DNA of 64,000 bases from Streptomyces sp. PCS3-D2. GTDB taxonomy: Bacteria; Actinomycetota; Actinomycetes; Streptomycetales; Streptomycetaceae. Positions 24,396-33,684 of the stretch are shown piece by piece. Below the pieces are notes generated by a model. It was not told the DNA's origin and did no database searches. It saw nothing but the letters and a program-made list of their open reading frames with translations. Location: positions 6,230,501 through 6,294,500 of the forward strand of contig NZ_CP097800.1 in NCBI RefSeq assembly GCF_000612545.2, read 5' to 3'. A program made the position numbers and the translations under genes. The stretch's first letter is position 1. Every line of letters starts with the position of its first letter.

Positions 24396-25058
24396 ATGCT
24401 GAACAAGTACGCGCGTGCATTCTTCACGCGTGTTCTCACGCCATTCGCCGCATTTCTGCTCCGGCGGGGGGTGAGCCCGGACGCGGTCACCCTGATCGGC
24501 ACGGCCGGAGTGGTGGCGGGCGCGCTGGTCTTCTTCCCCCGCGGGGAGTTCTTCTGGGGCACCATCACCATCACCCTCTTCGTCTTCTCCGACCTCGTCG
24601 ACGGGAACATGGCCCGCCAGGCCGGGATCTCCAGCCGCTGGGGCGCCTTCCTCGACTCCACCCTCGACCGGGTGGCAGACGCGGCGATCTTCGGCGGCCT
24701 CGCCCTCTGGTACGCCGGCAACGGTGACGACAACGCGCTGTGCGCGGTGGCGATCTTCTGCCTGGCCAGCGGCCAGGTGGTGTCGTACACCAAGGCGCGC
24801 GGCGAGTCGATCGGGCTGCCCGTGGCCGTCAACGGACTCATCGAGCGCGCCGAACGCCTGGTCATCTCGCTGGTCGCGGCCGGGCTGTCGGGTCTGCAGG
24901 CCTTCGGGGTGCCGTCCTGGATCGGGATCCTCCTGCCGATCGCCCTGTGGGTGGTTGCCTTCGGCTCGCTCGTCACGCTGGTCCAGCGCGTGGTCACCGT
25001 GCGCCGCGAGTCCGCCGAGGCCGACGCCGCGGCCGCCCCCGAAGGGGGTACCGCCTGA
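24396..25058 (+). CDS. pgsA: Phosphatidylinositol phosphate synthase (CDP-alcohol phosphotransferase)
   Basis: A 220-residue integral membrane enzyme. The CDP-alcohol phosphotransferase signature is complete: Asp66, Asp69, Gly70, Ala73, Arg74, Gly83, Asp87, Asp91, in DLVDGNMARQAGISSRWG followed by AFLDSTLD. Five or six membrane segments follow. Position ahead of patA and pimA identifies it as the enzyme that makes phosphatidylinositol phosphate, the base of phosphatidylinositol mannosides, rather than phosphatidylglycerol phosphate. It overlaps patA by one base. Confidence 0.9.
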   Translation: MLNKYARAFFTRVLTPFAAFLLRRGVSPDAVTLIGTAGVVAGALVFFPRGEFFWGTITITLFVFSDLVDGNMARQAGISSRWGAFLDSTLDRVADAAIFGGLALWYAGNGDDNALCAVAIFCLASGQVVSYTKARGESIGLPVAVNGLIERAERLVISLVAAGLSGLQAFGVPSWIGILLPIALWVVAFGSLVTLVQRVVTVRRESAEADAAAAPEGGTA

Positions 25059-25963
25059 TGGGCGCGGCACAGGACAAGCTGGTCGACGGGCTCTACGGGC
25101 TCGGCTGGGCCGGGGTCAAGAAGCTGCCCGAGCCGGCCGCCGTGGCGCTGGGCCGGCGGATCGCGGACTTCGCGTGGAAGCGCCGCGGCACGAGCGTGCT
25201 GCGGCTGGAGTCCAACCTGGCCCGGGTGGTGCCCGACGCCGGGCCGGAGCGGCTGCGCGAGCTCTCCCAGGCCGGCATGCGTTCGTACATGCGGTACTGG
25301 ATGGAATCCTTCCGGCTGCCCACGATGGACCCGAAGCGGTTCAGCACGGACGTGGAGTTCAAGGACGAGCACATCCTGCGCGAGGCCCTCGCCTCCGGGC
25401 GCGGGGTCGTCGTCGCCCTGCCGCACCTCGCCAACTGGGACCTCGCCGGCGCCTGGGCCATCGGCCACCTCGGGGTGCCGTTCACCACCGTCGCCGAACG
25501 GCTCAAACCCGAGACCCTCTACGACCGCTTCGTCGCCTACCGCGAGAGCCTGGGCATGGAGGTCCTGCCGCACAGCGGCGGCGCCGCCTTCGGCATCCTG
25601 GCGCGGCGGTTGCGTTCGGGCGGCCTGGTCTGCCTGGTCGCGGACCGCGACCTGTCGGCCTCCGGGGTCGAGGTGGACTTCTTCGGTGCGACGGCCCGCA
25701 TGCCGGCCGGGCCGGCGCTGCTGGCCCAGCAGACCGGCGCGGTGCTGATCCCGGCCACCCTGCACTACGGCGACACGCCGAAGATGTACGGCCGGATCCA
25801 CCCCGAGGTGGAGGTCCCGAAGACCGGGACCCGGGCGGAGAAGACCACCGTGATGACACAAGCGGTGGCGGACGCCTTCGCGTGGGGCATCGCCGAGCAC
25901 CCGGAGGACTGGCACATGCTCCAGCGCCTCTGGCTGGACGACCTGGAGGAGCGCACGCCGTGA
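25058..25963 (+). CDS. patA: Phosphatidylinositol mannoside acyltransferase
   Basis: A 301-residue acyltransferase of the LpxL/HtrB-like superfamily. The catalytic HX4D is HLANWD (His123, Asp128), followed by a VADRDLS motif. In mycobacteria PatA transfers an acyl chain to a mannose of PIM; I infer the same here from its place between pgsA and pimA. The ATG at 25058 shares a base with the pgsA stop, and its own stop overlaps the pimA start (GTGA), so the three genes are translationally coupled. Confidence 0.88.
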   Translation: MGAAQDKLVDGLYGLGWAGVKKLPEPAAVALGRRIADFAWKRRGTSVLRLESNLARVVPDAGPERLRELSQAGMRSYMRYWMESFRLPTMDPKRFSTDVEFKDEHILREALASGRGVVVALPHLANWDLAGAWAIGHLGVPFTTVAERLKPETLYDRFVAYRESLGMEVLPHSGGAAFGILARRLRSGGLVCLVADRDLSASGVEVDFFGATARMPAGPALLAQQTGAVLIPATLHYGDTPKMYGRIHPEVEVPKTGTRAEKTTVMTQAVADAFAWGIAEHPEDWHMLQRLWLDDLEERTP

Positions 25964-27132
25964 AGATCGGCATCGTGTGCCCGTACTCGTGGGACGTGCC
26001 GGGCGGAGTCCAGTTCCACATCCGGGACCTGGCCGAGCACCTGATCGGCCTCGGCCACGAGGTCTCGGTGCTGGCCCCGGCCGACGACGAAACCCCGCTC
26101 CCGCCCTACGTGGTCTCGGCGGGCCGCGCCGTGCCCGTGCCGTACAACGGATCCGTGGCCCGGCTGAACTTCGGCTTCCTCTCCGCCGCCCGGGTCCGGC
26201 GCTGGCTGCACGACGGCACCTTCGACGTCATCCACATCCACGAGCCGGCCTCGCCGTCGCTGGGACTGCTGTCCTGCTGGGCGGCCCAGGGACCGATCGT
26301 GGCCACCTTCCACACCTCCAACCCGCGCTCTCGGGCGATGATCGCCGCGTACCCGATCCTGCAGCCTGCGCTGGAGAAGATCAGCGCGCGGATCGCGGTG
26401 AGCGAGTACGCGCGTCGCACCCTCGTGGAGCACCTGGGCGGGGACGCCGTGGTGATCCCCAACGGCGTCGACGTGGACTTCTTCGCGAAGGCCGAGCCGA
26501 AGGCGGAATGGAGCGGCCGGACACTCGGCTTCATCGGCCGCATCGACGAGCCGCGCAAGGGCCTGCCGGTGCTGATGGCGGCCTTCCCGAAGATCGTGGA
26601 GGCCTGCCCGGACGTGCGGCTGCTGGTCGCGGGCCGCGGTGACGAGGAGGAGGCGGTGGCCTCGCTGCCGCCGGGCCTGCGCTCGCGCGTCGAGTTCCTC
26701 GGGATGGTCTCGGACGAGGACAAGGCCAGGCTGCTGCGCAGCGTCGACGTGTACGTCGCCCCGAACACCGGCGGCGAGAGCTTCGGGATCATCCTGGTCG
26801 AGGCCCTGTCGGCGGGCGCCGCGGTGCTGGCGTCGGACCTGGACGCCTTTGCACAGGTCCTGGACCAGGGCGGGGCCGGCGACCTCTTCGCCAACGAGAA
26901 CGCGGACGCCCTGGCGGCGGGAGCCATCGCCCTTCTGCGGGACCCGGAGCGCCGGGCGCGGCTCAGCGCCAGCGGCTCGGCGCACGTCCGCCGCTTCGAC
27001 TGGTCGACGGTCGGGGCGGACATCCTGGCGGTCTACGAGACGGTGACGGACGGCGCGGCCGCGGTGGGCGCCGACGAGCACGTCCCGCTCCGCACCCGCC
27101 TCGGCTTCTCCCGGAACGCTCAGGAGTCCTGA
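25960..27132 (+). CDS. pimA: GDP-mannose-dependent phosphatidylinositol mannosyltransferase
   Basis: A 390-residue GT4-family, GT-B-fold glycosyltransferase. The N-terminus (KIGIVCPYSWDVPGGVQFH) and GHEVSVLAP are typical of PimA; the donor-site half has GFIGRIDEPRKG and the acidic EX7E motif in NTGGESFGIILVEALSAG. It would add the first mannose to phosphatidylinositol at the inner membrane face. A GTG at 25960 overlaps the patA stop. It is the last gene of the pgsA-patA-pimA operon and is followed by a strongly palindromic repeat. Confidence 0.92.
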   Translation: MKIGIVCPYSWDVPGGVQFHIRDLAEHLIGLGHEVSVLAPADDETPLPPYVVSAGRAVPVPYNGSVARLNFGFLSAARVRRWLHDGTFDVIHIHEPASPSLGLLSCWAAQGPIVATFHTSNPRSRAMIAAYPILQPALEKISARIAVSEYARRTLVEHLGGDAVVIPNGVDVDFFAKAEPKAEWSGRTLGFIGRIDEPRKGLPVLMAAFPKIVEACPDVRLLVAGRGDEEEAVASLPPGLRSRVEFLGMVSDEDKARLLRSVDVYVAPNTGGESFGIILVEALSAGAAVLASDLDAFAQVLDQGGAGDLFANENADALAAGAIALLRDPERRARLSASGSAHVRRFDWSTVGADILAVYETVTDGAAAVGADEHVPLRTRLGFSRNAQES

Positions 27133-27213
27133 CCGGCGGCACCGGCCCGGCCGGGGGCCGGCACCGGTCGTCGGGCCCGCCCCGAGCGCGGCCGGGGCGG
27201 CCGCCGCGAGGGC

Positions 27214-27297
27214 GCCCGCCGGCGCGATCGGCGGGCAGCCCGCGGGCCCGCGGGCTGCCCGCCGGCGCGATCGGCGGGCAGCCCGCGGGCCCGCGGG
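27214..27297. repeat. Tandem 41-bp GC-rich palindromic repeat downstream of pimA
   Basis: Two exact 41-bp copies (27214-27254 and 27257-27297) are separated by 2 bp. Each contains a hairpin GCCCGCCG-N7-CGGCGGGC and a 16-bp palindrome CCCGCGGGCCCGCGGG. Across the junction a larger perfect 36-bp palindrome forms (27229-27264, centre between 27246 and 27247). The array begins 82 nt after the pimA stop and probably terminates that operon; the duplication is unusual. Confidence 0.85.
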
Positions 27298-27400
27298 TGA
27301 CCTGGCGTTCCCCGTCCCCCTCGGGTTGCGCGGACCGCGCAGGCGGCGCGCCCGGATCGGGCCCGGTCGGCCCGGTGGGAGCCGGGGACGTGCGGAGCGG

Positions 27401-27406
27401 TAGGGT
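27401..27406 (+). promoter_or_regulatory. -10-like box before the 180-residue gene
   Basis: TAGGGT ends 8 bp before the GTG at 27415. This is slightly longer than the 6-7 bp seen at the other leaderless starts in the window. Confidence 0.35.
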
Positions 27407-27414
27407 CGCGCAGC

Positions 27415-27957
27415 GTGATCGAAACCCTTGTCTGGATCGCCCTGGCCCTCGCTGTCATCGGCGTCTACCTCAGCTGGACCGCCGGGCGGCTGGACCGGCT
27501 GCACTCGCGCATGGACGCCTCGCGGGCCGCGCTCGACGCGCAGCTCGTCCGGCGTGCCTCCGTGGTGCTTGAGGTGGCCACCTCCGGGGCGCTCGACCCG
27601 GCCTCCTCGCTGGTGCTGTACGAGGCCGCGCACGCCGCCCGGCAGGCCGAGGAGGACCACCGGGAGGTCGCCGAGAGCGAGCTCAGCCAGGCGCTGCGGG
27701 CGGTATTCGCCGACACCGACCAGGTCGAGGTGCTGAAGGCGGCTCCGGGCGGGGCGCAGGCGACCGAGGAGCTGGCGGCGGCCGTCCGTCGGGTGCCGAT
27801 GGCCCGCAGGTTCCACAACGACGCCGTACGGGCCGCCCGCGCGCTGCGCCGCCACCGCAAGGTCCGCTGGTTCAGACTGGCCGGACACGCGCCGTTCCCG
27901 CTGGCCTTCGAGATGGACGACGAGCCCCCGGCGGACCTGGCGGACCGGCCCGCTTAG
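27415..27957 (+). CDS. LemA-like single-span membrane protein, function unknown
   Basis: A 180-residue protein. A single N-terminal membrane segment (about 3-22) is followed by a long helical region whose start (RLDRLHSRMDASRAALDAQLVRR split over two helices) resembles the first helices of LemA-type proteins. The C-terminus is acidic and Pro-rich. In mycobacteria a similar N-terminal region is, as I recall, joined to a Nudix domain in the gene after pimA; no Nudix box is present here. It precedes pdxS by 117 bp. Confidence 0.7.
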   Translation: MIETLVWIALALAVIGVYLSWTAGRLDRLHSRMDASRAALDAQLVRRASVVLEVATSGALDPASSLVLYEAAHAARQAEEDHREVAESELSQALRAVFADTDQVEVLKAAPGGAQATEELAAAVRRVPMARRFHNDAVRAARALRRHRKVRWFRLAGHAPFPLAFEMDDEPPADLADRPA

Positions 27958-27978
27958 AGCCACGAGGGACAAATGAAA

Positions 27979-28016
27979 GAGCCACTGGCTCCACATTGGC
28001 CCTTGTAGTGGACTGA
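27979..28016. promoter_or_regulatory. Possible PdxR-type operator upstream of pdxS
   Basis: AGTGGACTGAT (28007-28016 region) on the plus strand and CCAGTGGCTCT on the minus strand (27988 to 27978) share AGTGG followed by CT. This resembles, loosely, the AAAGTGG-(A/T)-CTA motif reported for the MocR-type activator PdxR of pdxST in Corynebacterium. No MocR gene is in the window. A TAGTAC box at 28041-28046 could be the -10. Confidence 0.3.
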
Positions 28017-28074
28017 TCCGCTGGGGTTTCCTCGGCCGAGTAGTACCCGTCTTCCTTTCGAGTGAGGTCAATCC

Positions 28075-28992
28075 GTGAGCACGCTTCCCACCTCCCCCCA
28101 GTCCGCCGAGTCGGCGATCGGCACCTCGCGCGTCAAGCGCGGCATGGCCGAGCAGCTGAAGGGCGGCGTGATCATGGACGTGGTCAACGCCGAGCAGGCG
28201 AAGATCGCCGAGGACGCCGGCGCCGTGGCCGTCATGGCTCTGGAGCGGGTCCCGGCCGACATCCGCAAGGACGGCGGCGTCGCGCGCATGTCCGACCCCA
28301 ACATGATCGAGGAGATCATCGGGGCCGTGTCCATCCCCGTGATGGCCAAGTCCCGCATCGGCCACTTCGTCGAGGCCCAGGTCCTGCAGTCGCTCGGTGT
28401 CGACTACATCGACGAGTCCGAGGTCCTGACCCCGGCCGACGAGGTCAACCACTCCGACAAGTGGGCCTTCACCACCCCCTTCGTCTGCGGCGCCACCAAC
28501 CTCGGCGAGGCCCTGCGCCGCATCGCCGAGGGTGCGGCCATGATCCGCTCGAAGGGCGAGGCCGGCACCGGCAACGTCGTCGAGGCCGTCCGCCACCTGC
28601 GCCAGATCAAGAACGAGATCGCCAAGCTGCGCGGCTTCGACAACAACGAGCTGTACGCCGCCGCCAAGGAGCTGCGCGCCCCGTACGAGCTCGTCAAGGA
28701 GGTCGCCGAGCTCGGCAAGCTCCCCGTCGTGCTGTTCTCCGCCGGTGGTGTCGCCACCCCGGCCGACGCCGCCCTGATGCGCCAGCTCGGCGCCGAGGGC
28801 GTCTTCGTCGGCTCCGGCATCTTCAAGTCCGGCGACCCGGCCAAGCGCGCCGCCGCCATCGTGAAGGCCACCACCTTCTTCGACGACCCGAAGGTCATCG
28901 CGGACGCCTCCCGCAACCTGGGCGAGGCCATGGTCGGCATCAACTGCGACACCCTCCCCGAGGCCGAGCGCTACGCCAACCGCGGCTGGTAG
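28075..28992 (+). CDS. pdxS: Pyridoxal 5'-phosphate synthase, PdxS subunit
   Basis: A 305-residue PdxS/SNZ-family TIM-barrel synthase that builds pyridoxal phosphate from ribose 5-phosphate, glyceraldehyde 3-phosphate and ammonia supplied by PdxT. The near-invariant segments [32 protein letters not shown] and [17 protein letters not shown] are present, including the catalytic lysines in the last two. Start is GTG with GTGAGG upstream. pdxT follows after 7 nt. Confidence 0.97.
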   Translation: MSTLPTSPQSAESAIGTSRVKRGMAEQLKGGVIMDVVNAEQAKIAEDAGAVAVMALERVPADIRKDGGVARMSDPNMIEEIIGAVSIPVMAKSRIGHFVEAQVLQSLGVDYIDESEVLTPADEVNHSDKWAFTTPFVCGATNLGEALRRIAEGAAMIRSKGEAGTGNVVEAVRHLRQIKNEIAKLRGFDNNELYAAAKELRAPYELVKEVAELGKLPVVLFSAGGVATPADAALMRQLGAEGVFVGSGIFKSGDPAKRAAAIVKATTFFDDPKVIADASRNLGEAMVGINCDTLPEAERYANRGW

Positions 28993-28999
28993 TCCCGAC

Positions 29000-29593
29000 A
29001 TGACCAACACCCCCGTGATCGGTGTCCTGGCCCTCCAGGGCGACGTACGGGAGCACCTGATCGCCCTGGCCGCGGCGGACGCCGTGGCCAGGCCGGTCCG
29101 GCGCCCCGAGGAGCTCGCCGAGGTCGACGCCCTGGTGATCCCCGGCGGAGAGTCCACGACCATGTCGAAGCTCGCCGTGCTCTTCGGCATGCTGGAGCCG
29201 CTGCGCGAGCGCGTGGCCGCCGGCATGCCCGTGTACGGCACCTGCGCAGGCATGATCATGCTCGCCGACAAGCTCCTCGACGGCCGTGACGACCAGGAGA
29301 CCCTGGGCGGCATCGACATGATCGTGCGCCGCAACGCCTTCGGCCGACAGAACGAGTCCTTCGAAGCGCAGGTCGACTTCGCGGGCATCGAGGGCGGACC
29401 CGTCGAGGGCGTCTTCATCCGCGCCCCGTGGGTCGAGTCCGTCGGCGGCGCCGCCGAGGTGCTCGCCACCTACGACGGCCACACGGTGGCCGTGCGCCAG
29501 GGCAACGTCCTGGCGACCTCGTTCCACCCCGAACTGACCGGCGACGACCGGGTCCACGCGTACTTCGTCGAGATGGTGCGCGCGGGGCTGTGA
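29000..29593 (+). CDS. pdxT: Pyridoxal 5'-phosphate synthase, glutaminase subunit PdxT
   Basis: A 197-residue class I glutamine amidotransferase. The oxyanion loop GGESTT lies near 51, the nucleophile Cys is in GTCAGM near 82 and the His/Glu pair is in SFHPEL near 175. It produces ammonia that is channelled to PdxS. The 7-nt spacing from pdxS and normal length support a working pair. Confidence 0.96.
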   Translation: MTNTPVIGVLALQGDVREHLIALAAADAVARPVRRPEELAEVDALVIPGGESTTMSKLAVLFGMLEPLRERVAAGMPVYGTCAGMIMLADKLLDGRDDQETLGGIDMIVRRNAFGRQNESFEAQVDFAGIEGGPVEGVFIRAPWVESVGGAAEVLATYDGHTVAVRQGNVLATSFHPELTGDDRVHAYFVEMVRAGL

Positions 29594-29650
29594 CGAGCTC
29601 CCGGTAGGATCGGGGACGAACACTGTTGGTTACGCGAAGGAGACAGGCGG

Positions 29651-30403
29651 ATGTCCGGCCACTCTAAATGGGCTACGACGAAGCACAAGAAGGCCGTGAT
29701 CGATGCCAAGCGCGGCAAGCTCTTCGCGAAGCTGATCAAGAACATCGAGGTCGCGGCGCGCATGGGCGGTGCCGACATCGACGGCAACCCGACGCTTTTC
29801 GACGCGGTCCAGAAGGCCAAGAAGCAGTCGGTCCCGAACAAGAACATCGACTCCGCGGTCAAGCGCGGCGGCGGCCTCGAGGCCGGCGGCGCCGACTACG
29901 AGACGATCATGTACGAGGGCTACGGTCCGAACGGTGTCGCGGTGCTCATCGAGTGCCTCACCGACAACCGCAACCGCGCCGCGTCCGACGTCCGTGTCGC
30001 CATGACCCGCAACGGCGGCTCGATGGCCGACCCGGGCTCGGTCTCGTACCTGTTCAACCGCAAGGGTGTCATCATCCTGCCCAAGGCCGAGCTCACCGAG
30101 GACGACGTCCTCGGCGCGGTGCTGGAGGCCGGTGCCGAAGAGGTCAACGACAACGGCGACACCTTCGAGATCATCAGTGAGGCCACCGACCTGGTCGCGG
30201 TCCGCACCGCGCTCCAGGACGCCGGCATCGACTACGACTCGGCCGACTCCAGCTTCGTCCCGACCATGCAGGTCGAGCTCGACGAAGAGGGCGCCCGCAA
30301 GATCTTCAAGCTGATCGACGCGCTTGAGGACAGCGACGACGTCCAGAACGTCTTCGCCAACTTCGACGTCTCCGACGAGGTCATGGAGAAGGTCGACGCG
30401 TAG
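29651..30403 (+). CDS. yebC: YebC/PmpR-family protein (TACO1-like)
   Basis: A 250-residue YebC protein. The N-terminus [20 protein letters not shown] is the family signature, followed by [13 protein letters not shown] and the acidic C-terminal domain. Family members are described as transcription regulators or, more recently, as helpers of translation through proline stretches. The ATG has AAGGAGAC 8 nt upstream. It ends before a strong terminator; ruvC lies beyond. Confidence 0.95.
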   Translation: MSGHSKWATTKHKKAVIDAKRGKLFAKLIKNIEVAARMGGADIDGNPTLFDAVQKAKKQSVPNKNIDSAVKRGGGLEAGGADYETIMYEGYGPNGVAVLIECLTDNRNRAASDVRVAMTRNGGSMADPGSVSYLFNRKGVIILPKAELTEDDVLGAVLEAGAEEVNDNGDTFEIISEATDLVAVRTALQDAGIDYDSADSSFVPTMQVELDEEGARKIFKLIDALEDSDDVQNVFANFDVSDEVMEKVDA

Positions 30404-30427
30404 GGCGGCCGCGCACCGAGCGGATCC

Positions 30428-30462
30428 GGCGGGCCGGTGGGGACACGTCCCCCCGGCCCGCC
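30428..30462 (+). terminator. Terminator of the pdxST-yebC stretch
   Basis: GGCGGGCCGG (30428-30437) pairs with CCGGCCCGCC (30453-30462), and after a single bulged T the stem continues for five more pairs to a CACG loop. It lies 25 nt after the yebC stop. Confidence 0.75.
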
Positions 30463-30576
30463 GCCGTTGTCAGTGCCAGCGGATAGCCTGACGGCGTCGG
30501 CGGGTCCGCGCCGGCGGTCCGCAGCCCACAGGGCCCGCGGAGGCGGCAGGGTCCTTGCGGTGAAGAGGGGTGGGCG

Positions 30577-31116
30577 GTGCGGGTACTGGGCGTGGACCCG
30601 GGGCTGACACGATGCGGGGTCGGCGTGGTCGAAGGCGCCGCCGGTCGCCCCCTCGCCATGCTCGGCGTGGGGGTGGTGCGGACGCCCGCCGACGCCGATC
30701 TGGCCCACCGGCTCGTCGCCGTCGAGCAGGGCATCGAGGAATGGCTCGACACGCACCGGCCCGAAGTCGTCGCCGTGGAGCGGGTCTTCAGCCAGCACAA
30801 CGTCAGCACCGTGATGGGCACCGCCCAGGCGAGCGCCGTCGCGATGCTCTGCGCCGCCCGCCGCGGGATACCGGTCGCCCTGCACACCCCCAGCGAGGTC
30901 AAGGCCGCCGTCACCGGCAGCGGCCGGGCCGACAAGGCCCAGGTCGGCGCGATGGTCACCCGCTTGCTGCGGCTGTCCGGACCGCCCCGGCCCGCCGATG
31001 CGGCCGACGCCCTGGCGCTGGCCGTCTGCCACATCTGGCGGGCCCCTGCCGTCAACCGTCTCCAGCAGGCGGTCGCCCAGCACGCCCAGCACGCCCCGAA
31101 AGGCCGTACCCGATGA
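30577..31116 (+). CDS. ruvC: Holliday junction endonuclease RuvC
   Basis: A 179-residue resolvase. The N-terminal [15 protein letters not shown] holds the first catalytic Asp (Asp7), [10 protein letters not shown] the Glu near 68, and [12 protein letters not shown] near 142 the last two Asp residues. It cuts four-way junctions pulled by RuvAB. The start is GTG at 30577. Its stop overlaps the ruvA start (ATGA). Confidence 0.96.
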   Translation: MRVLGVDPGLTRCGVGVVEGAAGRPLAMLGVGVVRTPADADLAHRLVAVEQGIEEWLDTHRPEVVAVERVFSQHNVSTVMGTAQASAVAMLCAARRGIPVALHTPSEVKAAVTGSGRADKAQVGAMVTRLLRLSGPPRPADAADALALAVCHIWRAPAVNRLQQAVAQHAQHAPKGRTR

Positions 31117-31736
31117 TCGCCTTCGTCAACGGCGTGGTCGCCGCGCTCACCCCCGCCCTCGCCGTGATCGAGGTCGGGGGAGTGGGCATGGCCGTGCACT
31201 GCACGCCGAACACCATCGCCGGCCTGCGCGTGGGGGAGCAGGCCCGGCTGGCGACCTCCCTGGTCGTCCGGGAGGACTCGCTGACCCTGTACGGCTTCGC
31301 CGACGACGACGAGCGCCAGGTCTTCGAGCTCCTGCAGACCGCGAGCGGCGTCGGACCACGCGTGGCGCAGGCCATGCTCGGCGTGCACACCCCCGACGCC
31401 CTGCGGGCGGCCTTCGCCTCGGGCGACGCCAAGGCGCTGACGGCGGTGCCGGGCATCGGGCCGAAGGGCGCGCAGAAGCTGCTGCTCGAACTCAAGGGCA
31501 AGCTGGGCGCACCCGCCCCGGTCGTGGGCGCCCAGCGGGCGGTCGCATCGGCGCCCGCACCCTGGACCGAGCAGCTCACGGCCGCTCTGATCGGCCTCGG
31601 CTACGCCTCACGGGAGGCGGAGGAGGCCGTGGTGATCGTGACCCCGCAGGCGGAGGCCGCCATCGCCTCCGGCGGCTCGGCCCCCGTGCCCCAGTTGCTG
31701 CGGGCGGCCCTCCAGTCCCTGAACCGCGCCCGCTGA
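31113..31736 (+). CDS. ruvA: Holliday junction branch migration protein RuvA
   Basis: A 207-residue RuvA: an OB-fold domain with FVNGVVAAL and [16 protein letters not shown], two helix-hairpin-helix motifs ([14 protein letters not shown] and [14 protein letters not shown]), and a C-terminal RuvB-binding three-helix domain ([16 protein letters not shown]). It tetramerises on the junction. The ATG overlaps the ruvC stop by 4 bp; ruvB follows after 136 nt. Confidence 0.96.
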   Translation: MIAFVNGVVAALTPALAVIEVGGVGMAVHCTPNTIAGLRVGEQARLATSLVVREDSLTLYGFADDDERQVFELLQTASGVGPRVAQAMLGVHTPDALRAAFASGDAKALTAVPGIGPKGAQKLLLELKGKLGAPAPVVGAQRAVASAPAPWTEQLTAALIGLGYASREAEEAVVIVTPQAEAAIASGGSAPVPQLLRAALQSLNRAR

Positions 31737-31872
31737 CGGGGCCGGCAACGGCGCCGGGCGCACACGCCCCGGCCCGCACGCCGGGTGGCAGCCCACGCCG
31801 CCCGGTGCAGGCGCGCGATCCGCGGGCACCCCGGACCGACCACCGCAATGACGCAGAAGGCAGACTGACAGC

Positions 31873-32934
<1,062 letters not shown>

Positions 32935-33019
32935 CGGCGCGGAGGTTCGCCCCCTCAGGAACTGCGGTGCCATGCTGGGCGTTGTTCCATCGGTGCGGAC
33001 TCGCCTAGACTCCGCCGAT

Positions 33020-33038
33020 GCCGACCCTTCGGGTCGGC
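33020..33038 (+). terminator. Hairpin between ruvB and yajC
   Basis: GCCGACCC (33020-33027) and GGGTCGGC (33031-33038) pair around a TTC loop, about 85 nt after the ruvB stop and 61 nt before yajC. It may end the ruv transcript or be part of the yajC leader. Confidence 0.45.
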
Positions 33039-33099
33039 GTGCCCACCCCCGTAGAAAAGGCCGCCGTCCGCGTGCGGTCGTGCGAAGGATTTCCGTCCC

Positions 33100-33531
33100 G
33101 TGAATCTCGTGACACTCCTCCCGTTCATCGTGCTCATCGGGGCGATGTTCCTGATGACCCGCTCCGCGAAGAAGAAGCAGCAGCAGGCCGCGCAGATGCG
33201 CGACCAGATGACGCCCGGCACCGGGGTCCGCACCATCGGCGGCATGTACGCCACGGTGAAGGAGATCGGTGACGACACGGTCACCCTTGAGGTGGCTCCC
33301 GGCGTCCACGCGATCTACGCGAAGAACGCCATCGGCGCCGTACTGGAGGACGCGGAGTACAACCGCATCGTTCACGGCATCGACGACGTGACGACCGACA
33401 CGCCCGCCGTGCCGGACGACGTCTCGTCCCTCACCAAGGACGAGGACGGGTCGCCGAAGCTGGACCTGGGCAAGAAGGACGAGCCCAAGGGCGACGACAA
33501 GCCCGGGGACGGCGAGGCCGGCGCGAAGTAG
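33100..33531 (+). CDS. yajC: Sec translocase accessory subunit YajC
   Basis: A 143-residue YajC-family protein. One membrane segment (about 2-19) is followed by the family signature SAKKKQQQAAQMRDQM and GTGVRTIGGMYATVKEI. A longer acidic, Lys/Asp-rich C-terminal tail follows. YajC associates with SecDF, whose genes come next. The start is a GTG with GAAGGA 11 nt upstream. Confidence 0.92.
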   Translation: MNLVTLLPFIVLIGAMFLMTRSAKKKQQQAAQMRDQMTPGTGVRTIGGMYATVKEIGDDTVTLEVAPGVHAIYAKNAIGAVLEDAEYNRIVHGIDDVTTDTPAVPDDVSSLTKDEDGSPKLDLGKKDEPKGDDKPGDGEAGAK

Positions 33532-33540
33532 CGCGCGGCC

Positions 33541-33582
33541 GGGGACCGTGCGGTCGCCCGACCGGCGGTCGGTACGGTCCCC
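33541..33582 (+). terminator. Possible terminator between yajC and secD
   Basis: GGGGACCGT (33541-33549) and ACGGTCCCC (33574-33582) are exact complements enclosing 24 nt that can fold further (GGTCG with CGACC). It starts 10 nt after the yajC stop. Partial attenuation within a yajC-secD-secF operon is equally possible. Confidence 0.45.
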
Positions 33583-33684
33583 GTCAGTGACACTTCTGCG
33601 GGGGGCAGGGGTCCCCACCACACATTTCGTGGCCGTCCGCGCGCTGACCCGGCGCGGGACGGTTGGACAGGGAGAAACGACAAG

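Noticed and set aside
25765-29469. Very long open frame (over 1200 codons) on the minus strand across patA, pimA, pdxS and pdxT
   Set aside because: It lies antisense to well-identified genes and has the Arg/Gly/His-rich or Val/Gly/Asp-rich composition caused by extreme GC3 in the real genes. Similar long antisense frames at 32902-35985, 51663-55016, 37202-39652 and 11517-13778 were dropped for the same reason.
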